64,000 nt of DNA from Vibrio natriegens NBRC 15636 = ATCC 14048 = DSM 759 (lineage in GTDB: Bacteria; Pseudomonadota; Gammaproteobacteria; Enterobacterales; Vibrionaceae). The stretch is from assembly GCF_035621455.1 (NCBI RefSeq), contig NZ_CP141823.1:1364001-1428000 (forward strand), written 5' to 3'. Both the position numbers and the translations under genes were made by a program. Positions 51,308-59,970 of this stretch are shown in pieces; the stretch's first letter is position 1; every line of letters begins with the position of its first letter. Below the pieces are notes generated by a model. That model saw only the letters and a program-made list of their open reading frames with translations. It was not told the origin of the DNA and ran no database searches.

Positions 51308-52531
51308 TTAGATTAGCGATTCGATACCGTATTTTGCGCCGTAGTTTTCGACCACAAAATCAATATCTTTGTCACCTCGGCCAGACAAGTTGATGAGAAT
51401 CGACCCTTTTTCTCCTTGTTTCGCCAGTTTTATCGCGTAAGCCACTGCGTGAGACGACTCTATCGCAGGGATAATGCCTTCCTCTCGTGATAGTTCAAAG
51501 AAAGCGTCTATTGCTTCGTCATCAGTGATCGAACCGTAATTCACGCGGCCGATATCTTTTAGGTAACTGTGTTGCGGGCCAACAGATGGGTAGTCTAGTC
51601 CACTTGCCACAGAATAAACTTCTTGAGGTTCACCTTGTTCGTCTTTCAGCATGTAAGATTTAAAACCATGCATGATGCCAGGTTCGCCCAAGCTAAGCGT
51701 TGCCGCGTGTTCCCCCACTTTCTCTAAAGAACGACCCGCTGGCTCAACACCGTGAATCGCGACCTGTTCGTCTTCTAAAAAGGCACTGAATAAGCCCATA
51801 GCATTGGAACCACCGCCCACGCATGCCACGAGGTTGTTCGGTAGTTTGCCCGTCATTTCTTTAAACTGAACTCGTGCTTCGTTACCAATAATCGATTGGA
51901 AATCACGAACCATTTTAGGGAATGGGTGAGGGCCTACTACAGAGCCAATGGCGTAAAGCTGAGTCTCTGGATCTTTTAAATAAGCTTCAAATGCTGCGTC
52001 TACCGCTTCTTTCAGCGTTTTGCGTCCGTGCGTCGCAGGAATCACGTTGGCACCTAGAATTCTCATTCGAACCACGTTTGGGTGCTCTTTAGCGATGTCC
52101 ACTTCGCCCATGTAAATATCGCACTCTAATCCGACAAGAGCCGCTGCTGTCGCTAACGCAACGCCATGTTGACCTGCGCCTGTCTCTGCGATCAATTTCT
52201 TTTTACCCATCTTTTTAGCGAGAATTGCTTCCCCTAAACAGTGGTTAATTTTGTGCGCGCCAGTGTGGTTAAGATCTTCGCGTTTCAGGTAGATATCAGC
52301 GCCATATTTTTTGGACAAATTCTCAGCATGGAAAATCGGACTCGGTCGACCCACAAAGTGTTTGTAAAGGCGTGCCAGCTCAGTTTTAAATTCTGGGTCT
52401 TTACAGCATTCTTCGTAGGCAGTATTGATGTCTCGCATGATTTGCTCAAGCTCTGGTGGTACAAAACTGCCGCCATATTCGCCAAAGAATCCTTCATTGT
52501 TGGGCATTGTGTAGTCGAAAGAGTTATTCAT
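51308..52531 (-). CDS. trpB: Tryptophan synthase beta chain, stand-alone copy
   Basis: A 407-aa TrpB of the classical (TrpB1) size. PLP lysine in T-G-A-H-K-I-N-H (about 91-98), E-T-G-A-G-Q-H-G (monovalent cation/activity loop), phosphate-binding G-G-G-S-N-A-M-G and S-G-R-G-D-K-D are intact, so it should condense indole with serine. No trpA or other trp gene is adjacent. A near-consensus TrpR operator lies upstream. Without trpA it would mainly use free indole, which Vibrio makes through tryptophanase. Confidence 0.92.
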   Translation of the reverse strand: MNNSFDYTMPNNEGFFGEYGGSFVPPELEQIMRDINTAYEECCKDPEFKTELARLYKHFVGRPSPIFHAENLSKKYGADIYLKREDLNHTGAHKINHCLGEAILAKKMGKKKLIAETGAGQHGVALATAAALVGLECDIYMGEVDIAKEHPNVVRMRILGANVIPATHGRKTLKEAVDAAFEAYLKDPETQLYAIGSVVGPHPFPKMVRDFQSIIGNEARVQFKEMTGKLPNNLVACVGGGSNAMGLFSAFLEDEQVAIHGVEPAGRSLEKVGEHAATLSLGEPGIMHGFKSYMLKDEQGEPQEVYSVASGLDYPSVGPQHSYLKDIGRVNYGSITDDEAIDAFFELSREEGIIPAIESSHAVAYAIKLAKQGEKGSILINLSGRGDKDIDFVVENYGAKYGIESLI

Positions 52532-52624
52532 TTTTCACGTCCTAATTTTTATGATTAGTACGTTATACCCAAAATCTTATGCGTATTGTGTGATCAGTTG
52601 CCTAAATCTTGATGTTGTTATCGT

Positions 52625-52642
52625 GAACTAGTTGATTAGTAC
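52625..52642. promoter_or_regulatory. Candidate TrpR operator upstream of trpB
   Basis: GAACTAGTTGATTAGTAC differs at two of 18 positions from the E. coli trp operator GAACTAGTTAACTAGTAC. It lies about 95 bp before the trpB start, in its presumed promoter. Confidence 0.75.
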
Positions 52643-52653
52643 ATAGTTAATAC

Positions 52654-52681
52654 AAAAAAGCTTGCTTATCAAAAGCAAGCT
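52654..52681 (-). terminator. Terminator of the upstream small gene
   Basis: AGCTTGCTT pairs with AAGCAAGCT; the A6 tract (52654-52659) provides the U-tract on the minus strand. It separates the 82-aa gene from trpB. Confidence 0.85.
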
Positions 52682-52701
52682 AGTGGTTAGCCATATTCAC
52701 A

Positions 52702-52950
52702 TTAATGTGTACGACGTGGGCCGTTTTGAACGATATCTTTACCGTTCTCGTAAACGTGTGCTGAAACCCAACGACCCAGAATAAGCTGGTGGTTGTCTCC
52801 TAGAACCGCGACAAATGGGCGGCCATCGCTATTGGTTTTAGCAAGTGCAATACCTGCCACACCTTCAAGGCCAAGAGCACCGCTTTCAACCATGTGCAAA
52901 AAGGCTTCCAGCTCTTCAATAGTTTCGATCACTTGATCATCAATGTTCAT
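52702..52950 (-). CDS. Small hypothetical protein, 82 aa
   Basis: I do not recognise the family. A helical N-terminal half (V-I-E-T-I-E-E-L-E-A-F-L-H-M-V-E-S-G-A) is followed by V-A-G-I-A-L-A-K and L-G-D-N-H-Q-L-I-L-G-R-W. Soluble, with no metal motif. I chose ATG 52950, with GAAGAG upstream, over an in-frame TTG at 52959. It has its own terminator. Confidence 0.6.
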   Translation of the reverse strand: MNIDDQVIETIEELEAFLHMVESGALGLEGVAGIALAKTNSDGRPFVAVLGDNHQLILGRWVSAHVYENGKDIVQNGPRRTH

Positions 52951-53156
52951 TGTATTCAATCTCTTCGAATCGCAGATATTTTGTGGCGCGTACTCTACCT
53001 AAGTTAAGACGAGAAACCAAGTTTCTGGTACTTTCGGTAAAACTTTCTACGGTCTTCACATAATGTTTAAGAGTGAATAGGGCAATCAAATTAGTATTTG
53101 GACTAGCGAAGCAGGAGTGCAATAATTTTGCTATTCCCAATCAATTGAAAACGCAC

Positions 53157-53795
53157 ATGAAAAAAGTATTGATTACTGGCTTTGAACCTTTTGGCGGTGA
53201 TGCCATCAACCCTGCTTTGGAAGCGGTCAAGAGGTTAGAAGGAGAGGCCATTGATGGAGGTATTATTGTCACTTGTCACGTGCCTGTCACGCGATATGAC
53301 TCAATTAATACAGTGATAGAAGCGATAGAACAGCATCAGCCAGATTGTGTGATAACCGTTGGGCAAGCGGCTGGCCGTGCCGCCATTGCCCCTGAGCGTG
53401 TTGCTATCAACGTGGATGACTTTCGAATTCCTGACAATCTAGGTCATCAGCCGATTGATGAGCCCATCATTGCCGATGGTCCTGACGCCTATTTCACAAC
53501 TTTACCGATCAAGCGTATCGTTCAGACTTTGCAACAACAAGGGATTCCTTGCCAAGTTTCTAACAGTGCGGGAACGTTCGTTTGCAATCACCTTTTTTAT
53601 GGTTTGCAACACTACCTTAGAGATAAGCCAGTACGACATGGTTTTGTGCATATTCCACTGTTACCCGAACAAAACACACTCGGTAACCAGCCTACAATGT
53701 CATTAGATACCATAGTGGAAGCGCTGCGGTTGATGGCGCAAGTGGTTGTTCACCATGACACTAATATTACTGTTACTGGAGGAAAGATTTGCTAA
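53157..53795 (+). CDS. pcp: Pyroglutamyl-peptidase I
   Basis: 212 aa, the standard length. Start V-L-I-T-G-F-E-P-F-G-G, catalytic Glu in G-R-A-A-I-A-P-E-R-V-A-I-N, Cys in N-S-A-G-T-F-V-C-N-H-L-F-Y, and His in H-G-F-V-H-I-P-L-L-P-E-Q. It removes N-terminal pyroglutamate from peptides in the cytoplasm. ATG 53157 begins the domain exactly; the longer upstream frame is not supported. Confidence 0.95.
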   Translation: MKKVLITGFEPFGGDAINPALEAVKRLEGEAIDGGIIVTCHVPVTRYDSINTVIEAIEQHQPDCVITVGQAAGRAAIAPERVAINVDDFRIPDNLGHQPIDEPIIADGPDAYFTTLPIKRIVQTLQQQGIPCQVSNSAGTFVCNHLFYGLQHYLRDKPVRHGFVHIPLLPEQNTLGNQPTMSLDTIVEALRLMAQVVVHHDTNITVTGGKIC

Positions 53796-53967
53796 CCACA
53801 GCTTAACGTTTACCGCTTGAAGATTTTTCGAAGAGATATTTATCTTTAATATTATCAACGTGAGAGATTCGCTGTTGTATCGGCTCTACAGCGACAAAAT
53901 TATTGAAGCACATCACGTTGTCCGTATACTTTGCCAGAGTATGAATGCACTAACGTCGGAGAAAAGC

Positions 53968-54954
53968 ATGTCAAATCGAGTACCTACCAATATACTGACT
54001 GGTTTTTTGGGATCAGGTAAAACGACGACGATCTTAAACCTGCTAAAGAAAAAACCAGCAGACGAAAATTGGGCAGTCTTAGTTAATGAATTCGGTGAGA
54101 TCGGTATTGATGGCGCTTTGATGACTGACCAAGGTGCGTTGATAAAAGAAGTCCCTGGCGGTTGCATGTGCTGTACCGCAGGCGTTCCTATGTCGGTGGG
54201 CATTACTGCGCTGTTGCGTCAAAAGCCCGATCGTTTGCTTATCGAACCGACAGGGCTTGGTCATCCAAAACAAGTGATTGCGACATTAACGTCTGAGCAG
54301 TATCAGCCTTATGTTGATCTTAAAGCGACCATCGCATTGGTTGACCCGCGCAATCTGAGTGATGAGAAGCACCTTTCCAATCAAAACTTCATTGATCAGC
54401 TAGATTGCGCGGATGTGGTTATTGGTAGCAAAGTTGACCTTTGTTCTAGCCATGACATCGATGTATTTAGCGACTGGATCACCGATCAGTCTCCATCAAA
54501 AGTGTTTAGCAAGTTGATTCATGACGGCGATCTACCTATTGAAGTTTTAGATATTGAACGAGTTCATGGCAGTGCTTCTTCACATATTGAGTCTCACCAT
54601 CATGAACACGCGCATCAAGAACCGCAATTTCAACTGCCTCCGGGCGAAGCTTTCATTCGTAAAGAGAATAAGGGGCAGGGTTATTTCAGCTGTGGTTGGC
54701 TATTTGGCACAGAGCATACGTTCGATTTCGATCAGCTTTTCTCTATGCTATCGGCCTTAACGGCAGAGCGAGTAAAAGCCGTAGTGAATACAGACCGGGG
54801 ATGTTACGCATTTAATGTCGCGAATGCGGTGGTTACGGTGAATGAAATCAGCCTTGAAGGGTTTGAATCGAGATTAGAAGTGATCGACTCTCAGTTGCTT
54901 CCTTGGGATGAGTTAGAAAGTGTTTTACTTAAACTTTCTGGGATAAAGAAATAA
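53968..54954 (+). CDS. COG0523 (CobW/ZigA-like) GTPase
   Basis: About 328 aa. Walker A G-F-L-G-S-G-K-T-T-T (about 11-20), the metal motif G-G-C-M-C-C (C-x-C-C, about 65-70), E-P-T-G-L-G-H-P and guanine-specific S-K-V-D-L are present, plus a histidine-rich linker (H-H-H-E-H-A-H) and a CobW C-terminal domain. These GTPases deliver zinc or other metals to client proteins. There are no cobalamin genes nearby, so a metallochaperone role fits better than cobalamin synthesis. ATG 53968 follows GGAGAAA. Confidence 0.9.
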   Translation: MSNRVPTNILTGFLGSGKTTTILNLLKKKPADENWAVLVNEFGEIGIDGALMTDQGALIKEVPGGCMCCTAGVPMSVGITALLRQKPDRLLIEPTGLGHPKQVIATLTSEQYQPYVDLKATIALVDPRNLSDEKHLSNQNFIDQLDCADVVIGSKVDLCSSHDIDVFSDWITDQSPSKVFSKLIHDGDLPIEVLDIERVHGSASSHIESHHHEHAHQEPQFQLPPGEAFIRKENKGQGYFSCGWLFGTEHTFDFDQLFSMLSALTAERVKAVVNTDRGCYAFNVANAVVTVNEISLEGFESRLEVIDSQLLPWDELESVLLKLSGIKK

Positions 54955-55053
54955 CGAGTTAACTGGTTATCTCCCTTAAGCGGTCAAGCAATATGGCGTT
55001 AGTGTTTGCCGCTTAATCTGTTTGCACAGACTTAAAACTGAAAAAAGAGAGAA

Positions 55054-55086
55054 AAGTGAGATAAATCACTTAAATTCGGGTATAGT
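55054..55086 (+). promoter_or_regulatory. Palindromic site and -10 upstream of the RNA helicase
   Basis: AAGTGA-N6-TCACTT (55054-55071) is a perfect palindrome resembling a CRP site, followed by TATAGT (55081-55086). The spacing places the palindrome over the -35 region. Confidence 0.4.
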
Positions 55087-55140
55087 GCACGGCTGAATTT
55101 TTAACGCTATTTTTAGTGGTTTGTTTAAGGAATACGCTCA

Positions 55141-56430
55141 ATGTCATTTTCATCTCAAGGTTTTGCACCAGAAGTGGTAAAAGCGCTGGCAGAATGCGGT
55201 TATGAAAAGTTAACGCCAATTCAACAGAAGGCGATTCCAATGGCTCGTAAAGGCCATGATATTTTCGCTACAGCCCAGACTGGTACTGGTAAAACTGCAG
55301 CGTTCTCATTGCCTATGATTCAGCGACTGCTAGACAGTGATCACAGTGCCTCACGTAAGACGGCGCGTGCGCTTATTCTTGCCCCAACGCGTGAACTGGC
55401 AGAGCAGATTGCTGACAACATCAAAGCGTACACCAAATATACCGACCTATCAGTGGTGGCAGTTTTTGGTGGCCGTAAAATGTCTTCACAAGTATCAGCG
55501 CTCGAAAACGGCGTCGATATTCTGGTCGCAACACCGGGTCGTCTGGAAGAGCACATTGAGCAAGGTAATGTCTCAGTTGCCAATCTAGAGTTCCTCGTTT
55601 TTGATGAAGCTGACCGTATTTTGGATATGGGCTTTATTCACGCGGTGCGTAAAATCATGCTTGATGTGGACACGGATCCGCAGATCATGATGTTCTCTGC
55701 AACGACGTCCAGCCAGCTTAACCTATTAGCAAAAGACATTTTGCGTAAACCAAAACGCATTGAAGTTGAACGCGCAAATACAACCGCACAAACCGTTGCT
55801 CACGTACTTTATCCGGTTGATCAAGAACGTAAAACAGAGCTGCTTTCTGAACTGATTGGTCGCAAAAACTGGCAACAAGTGTTGGTGTTTGTGAACTACA
55901 AAGAAACCGCGAACGAAGTGGTTAAAGAATTGAAGCTTGATGGTATCAAAGCGGCAGTTTGTCACGGTGACCGAGCGCAAAGTGCTCGACGTCGTGCGCT
56001 TGAAGAATTCAAATCAGGCAAAGTCCGTGTGATGGTAGCAACCGATGTTGCCGCTCGTGGATTGGATATCGCGGATCTGCCACATGTCGTGAACTACGAT
56101 ATGCCGTTCCTTGCTGAAGACTACGTTCACCGTATTGGCCGTACTGGTCGTGCTGGTAAGCAAGGGCACGCGGTTTCCTTCGTAAACCGAGATGAAGAGT
56201 TAACTGTTGTACAAGTTGAAAACTTGATTCAACAACGAATTCGCCGTATTGAGCTAGCAGGTTATGAACCAAAGCAGCGTGAGTCGTACATCGAAAAGCT
56301 GAACTCCAAACCGGCATTTAAAAACCGTCAAGGACGTCGTAATAACCCTAACCAATCTGCAACCGACCAAGGGTCAGCAGAACGCCGTTTGGCAATGGTG
56401 AAGCGTTTGAAAGCACGTCGAGCGAAATAA
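55141..56430 (+). CDS. DEAD-box RNA helicase, RhlE-like
   Basis: 429 aa. All helicase motifs are present: Q motif (L-T-P-I-Q-Q), A-Q-T-G-T-G-K-T, P-T-R-E-L, T-P-G-R, V-F-D-E-A-D, S-A-T, V-F-V-N-Y-K, T-D-V-A-A-R-G-L-D-I and H-R-I-G-R-T-G-R. A basic C-terminal tail with repeated R/K follows. It unwinds RNA, likely in ribosome assembly or mRNA decay, often in the cold. RhlE is favoured over CsdA or SrmB by length and the short tail. Confidence 0.92.
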   Translation: MSFSSQGFAPEVVKALAECGYEKLTPIQQKAIPMARKGHDIFATAQTGTGKTAAFSLPMIQRLLDSDHSASRKTARALILAPTRELAEQIADNIKAYTKYTDLSVVAVFGGRKMSSQVSALENGVDILVATPGRLEEHIEQGNVSVANLEFLVFDEADRILDMGFIHAVRKIMLDVDTDPQIMMFSATTSSQLNLLAKDILRKPKRIEVERANTTAQTVAHVLYPVDQERKTELLSELIGRKNWQQVLVFVNYKETANEVVKELKLDGIKAAVCHGDRAQSARRRALEEFKSGKVRVMVATDVAARGLDIADLPHVVNYDMPFLAEDYVHRIGRTGRAGKQGHAVSFVNRDEELTVVQVENLIQQRIRRIELAGYEPKQRESYIEKLNSKPAFKNRQGRRNNPNQSATDQGSAERRLAMVKRLKARRAK

Positions 56431-56455
56431 CCAATATTGACGAAATGAGTTGAAC

Positions 56456-56488
56456 AAAAGCGCCCTTCAGTTGGAGGGCGCTTTTATT
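56456..56488. terminator. Bidirectional terminator
   Basis: AAAAGCGCCCT pairs with AGGGCGCTTTT around an 8-nt loop, between convergent helicase and arginase-like genes. Confidence 0.88.
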
Positions 56489-56508
56489 TTATCGGTTCCA
56501 TCTTGCTA

Positions 56509-57351
56509 TCAGGCAGCGTGATCGAGAAGTGGCGCTATTTGATACAGCTCCTCAATGATCGTTTTCGTTTGTCTTGAATAGACGAGACGGTCACGATCAC
56601 CAACCAACTGTATGGCTTTTACTTTGCCCGATACTAAACATAGCCTGATGGTTCTCAGTACCATTTGAATATCTAAAGACATATCACCATCAAGGTCGTT
56701 TTTGGCGATAAGTGAACCTAAATCAACCGAAATAATCACTTGGTCGCAATGGTCGAGATAATTGCCTACTTGTTGTTTGACATGATTACGGTGTCGAAAA
56801 GTAAACTCTTTATCGGTGATCCAGTCACAGCCTTGGTCCTCAGCATATTCCCATGTCTCTTGCTTGGTATCATGTTGGTTAACACCCGCAAAAAGCAGCC
56901 TAACGTTTGGGTAGCGGGAAAGCGCAAAATGAAATGCTGACCCTACCTTTGGCTCTAATGTCGGCTTCAAATGCATTTTTTGACCAATATGCAAAATACC
57001 CACATCATCCTGACAGGCAGCGACCACTGGCAGCATAGACAAGATGGCTTCCGTGCAATTGGTTACCAATACTGGAATAGAGTGACGGGAAAGTGCCAAG
57101 CTAAGTGCTTCCTGAAAATCCCCGTTCTCTAATTGAGCATGAGTAAAATGACCACAATGCGCAGCTGTAGTTTGATCATGTTGCTGATAGAGCCATTCGC
57201 TCGCACTTTCTAAGCTTTGATTCGCTAATTCAAACGCGCCTTTTGACATCGGAGCAACGTGCTCACAAACCGTCATAAATGAAAATGGGTAGTGCTGAAC
57301 TGGTGTATGTGTTGTTTGATGAAATTTATATCGTTTGAAAAAGCCCAACAT
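56509..57351 (-). CDS. Arginase-fold protein lacking metal ligands
   Basis: 280 aa resembling the arginase/formimidoglutamase (HutG) family in length and in the segments V-G-I-L-H-I, G-S-A-F-H-F-A-L and V-I-I-S-V-D-L. The metal motifs are broken: GGDHS is N-C-T-E-A (about 98-102), DAHxD is G-Q-K-M-H-L (about 123-128), and SxDxDxxDP is S-V-D-L-G-S-L-I-A-K-N-D (about 208-219). Only one of the usual manganese ligands remains, so hydrolase activity is doubtful. Six bp downstream of the IclR gene. Confidence 0.65.
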   Translation of the reverse strand: MLGFFKRYKFHQTTHTPVQHYPFSFMTVCEHVAPMSKGAFELANQSLESASEWLYQQHDQTTAAHCGHFTHAQLENGDFQEALSLALSRHSIPVLVTNCTEAILSMLPVVAACQDDVGILHIGQKMHLKPTLEPKVGSAFHFALSRYPNVRLLFAGVNQHDTKQETWEYAEDQGCDWITDKEFTFRHRNHVKQQVGNYLDHCDQVIISVDLGSLIAKNDLDGDMSLDIQMVLRTIRLCLVSGKVKAIQLVGDRDRLVYSRQTKTIIEELYQIAPLLDHAA

Positions 57352-57357
57352 GATGAA

Positions 57358-58092
57358 TTACCTTTCTGGTGGTAGTGCCCTTGCCGCCTGCAACACGTGT
57401 AAAACGATACGTTGCTTGTCCTTCTCGACCCTGTGAGCTGGAGCCATAACCGAAACTGCGCCAACGAGTTTACTTCCTTTCATGACTGGTGCGCTGATAC
57501 CAGAGACACCTGGGTCAATTTCGGAAGTACTGACGGCGTATCCGTGTTTTCTGATCGTGGCAAACTCTTGCTCCCATTCATCAAGACAATGGTCCTGTTT
57601 GAAGTAACGTAAGATCTTCTCGCCACGACTCTTAGGCATATAAGCCAGCATCACTTTGGATGAGGCGCCACGAAGCAGGGGTTGACTTTGACCCTGGACG
57701 AAGCTGCACCGTAGCGCCTGCATACTTTCTTTTTGTCTGACACACAATGCCCGATAACCAGAAGGAACCATATAGGCCGCCATTTCTCCGGTCTGCTGAA
57801 CTAGGCGAGCCAAGATGGTTTCAACCATATCAAGACCGTGTTGTGAGCTTTCATAACTGTGCATCAAAAGTAGCGCAGCTGGCCCTACTACAAATGTCTT
57901 GTCGTGAACGCTTTCTTCAATCAAATTCCATTCTTTTAGCAGTTTCAAATGCCGATAGAGACTGCTCAATGGTACGTTTAATTGCTCACTTAGTGTTTTC
58001 GCAGATACTGGGAATTGGCTTACCGCTACTTTCATTAATAATTGCAGCGCCTTTTCGTTTACCTGATTAGCGTTTGCTTTGCTTGTTGTCAT
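57358..58092 (-). CDS. IclR family transcriptional regulator
   Basis: 244 aa. The N-terminal winged helix (V-S-A-K-T-L-S-E-Q-L-N-V-P-L-S-S-L-Y-R-H-L) is followed by the IclR effector domain (G-A-S-S-K-V-M-L-A-Y-M-P, then Y-A-V-S-T-S-E-I-D-P-G-V-S-G-I-S-A-P-V and L-V-G-A-V-S-V-M-A-P). It probably forms an operon with the arginase-fold gene, 6 bp downstream. The ligand is unknown. Confidence 0.9.
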   Translation of the reverse strand: MTTSKANANQVNEKALQLLMKVAVSQFPVSAKTLSEQLNVPLSSLYRHLKLLKEWNLIEESVHDKTFVVGPAALLLMHSYESSQHGLDMVETILARLVQQTGEMAAYMVPSGYRALCVRQKESMQALRCSFVQGQSQPLLRGASSKVMLAYMPKSRGEKILRYFKQDHCLDEWEQEFATIRKHGYAVSTSEIDPGVSGISAPVMKGSKLVGAVSVMAPAHRVEKDKQRIVLHVLQAARALPPER

Positions 58093-58454
58093 GTATAGGT
58101 TGTAACTTGTTGGATGATATAGGACAACTATAATTCTTAATCACTGAGAAAATAAAAATAATTTTTGTGGGCAATTCTTATTGAGTGAGAAAAGCTTGGG
58201 CTGGGGTGAAACTCATGGTTTTGTCTCAAAGGTGAGTCGGATGAGCATTCGTCGCGCATCAAATGGTAATTACACGCAAATCACCTCAAGATATGAGGTG
58301 ATTTACGAATAAACAATCAACTCATTGTTTTGTTTGCGGTCCTACCAGGTGAGTTGCATACTCACAGTATCTTATGAAAAACCTGTATTTCGTTAATCTT
58401 CCAAGGAAGGTTTTTCTGGCACCAGATAGGGTCGGTTGATAAAGGTTGTCTTAC
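58093..58454. other. Divergent control region with two hairpins
   Basis: 362 bp between the IclR gene and the EAL gene, with no coding sequence. A perfect 11-bp inverted repeat AAATCACCTCA/TGAGGTGATTT (58278-58304, 5-nt loop) and GTGAGT/ACTCAC (58349-58365) lie here. Neither has a U-tract. Confidence 0.5.
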
Positions 58455-59921
58455 ATGCTTAATAAAGCGCTTTTAAACAAACTCATTATTATTTCAATCC
58501 CTATACCTCTGGTGATTTTTAGCGCGATTTACTTCGCGCGAGAGAGTGTGCAAAGCGAACTTGAACATCTTTTAGATCGAAACATCTCTATTGCCGATGA
58601 AATTCTGTATCAGGTTGAAACTGAAAATAGAAAGGCATTACTTCACCCGGAAAATTGCGAACAACTCCAGCAGAACTTGATGTTTGAGCGAGATATTGAT
58701 GAGATGCTTATCGTCAAAGGAAATGACATTATTTGTTCTTCAAAGCTTGGTAAGGTAAACAAGCCTTTGGCTGATTATTTAACTTTTCCTCAAGGCCAGA
58801 AACTGGCCCTTGGCAGAGTAGAAAATTTACCTGAGCCATTCCTGTTTATGGTTACTCTTGGCGCTCATAACGATCAGGTTGTGACAGTTATTGACCGAGA
58901 TTATTTTGGAGTGACGATAGGTTTTAACAACGACCTGCGTTTTAAACGCTCAGCGCTATTTATTCATGGTCAGGTTACCCCTCCTGATGCCACAAGAAAC
59001 GGCACTAATCCTATAGCGACTAAGTCTTCAACCATGTTCGACTATGAAGCCTTGAGTGAAGCAAGCGACCTGTTTGTAAACCAAAGAACGCTGTCTTATC
59101 TGGTGTACACAGGGCCTATCATCTTAATGATTTATCTGTTGTTTTATATGGTTCGCATGCTTTTTGATCCTCGTCGTAGCTTGGTTTCGCAGTTAAAAAA
59201 GGCGTTAAGAAGAGAGGATTTGACGCTGTATTACCAACCTCAGATAGATGCAGAGAGTGGGGATGTGTTTGGATATGAAGCGCTGGTACGTTGGGAACAC
59301 CAACAAAAAGGTTTTATTGCACCGGACAAATTTGTTCCCGCTGCGGAGCAGAGTGGGTTGGTATCGATCCTGACAGACTTTGTGTTAGAAAAAGCAGCAG
59401 AAGATTTCACGAAACTGAAATTTACTCACCCTGTGCACTTAAGTGTAAATGTTCCTCCGGGGTATCTCGTCGAGCCAAAGGTCATAAGGAAGATCCAACT
59501 TATTCATAGAAAACTAAACAATAATAACGTTTCTCTGGGAATAGAAATTACAGAACGTCAGTTGATTGATGATGAGGCGCGCAAATGCATTGCCGCACTG
59601 AGGGTATATGGTATCGATGTACTGATTGATGATTTTGGAACGGGGCAGACCTCGTTAGCTTTTCTGCAACACATGCGTATTGATTATCTGAAAATCGATA
59701 AATGCTTTGTTGACACAATCGGCATCCAAAGCGTGAGTTCGTCAGTTTTGAATGCCATTGTTTACTTTGCCGATGAGTTAAAGGTTAAGCTCATTGCCGA
59801 AGGTGTCGAAACGCCTGAGCAAGCGGAGCACCTGAAGAAATTGGGCGTTCAATATCATCAGGGCTACCTCTATTCCAAGCCGTTACCATACCGTCAACTC
59901 GCGCGACAGCCAGTCACCTGA
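58455..59921 (+). CDS. CSS-motif EAL c-di-GMP phosphodiesterase
   Basis: 488 aa. Two membrane helices (about 8-25 and 213-232) bracket a periplasmic CSS domain with the I-I-C-S-S motif near 95-99, which in E. coli PdeB/PdeC-type proteins responds to periplasmic disulfide chemistry. The C-terminal EAL domain is complete: E-A-L-V-R-W, N-V-P, E-I-T-E-R, D-D-F-G-T-G, K-I-D and A-E-G-V-E-T. It should hydrolyse c-di-GMP. ATG 58455 follows AAAGG. Confidence 0.93.
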   Translation: MLNKALLNKLIIISIPIPLVIFSAIYFARESVQSELEHLLDRNISIADEILYQVETENRKALLHPENCEQLQQNLMFERDIDEMLIVKGNDIICSSKLGKVNKPLADYLTFPQGQKLALGRVENLPEPFLFMVTLGAHNDQVVTVIDRDYFGVTIGFNNDLRFKRSALFIHGQVTPPDATRNGTNPIATKSSTMFDYEALSEASDLFVNQRTLSYLVYTGPIILMIYLLFYMVRMLFDPRRSLVSQLKKALRREDLTLYYQPQIDAESGDVFGYEALVRWEHQQKGFIAPDKFVPAAEQSGLVSILTDFVLEKAAEDFTKLKFTHPVHLSVNVPPGYLVEPKVIRKIQLIHRKLNNNNVSLGIEITERQLIDDEARKCIAALRVYGIDVLIDDFGTGQTSLAFLQHMRIDYLKIDKCFVDTIGIQSVSSSVLNAIVYFADELKVKLIAEGVETPEQAEHLKKLGVQYHQGYLYSKPLPYRQLARQPVT

Positions 59922-59970
59922 ACGGATTCTGTATCCAGGAGCCAAAGTTCAGGAGCCATGGTTGTGCTCG

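Noticed and set aside
58320..58454. c-di-GMP (GEMM) riboswitch before the EAL gene
   Set aside because: The hairpins present do not show the conserved GEMM core or tetraloop-receptor pattern.
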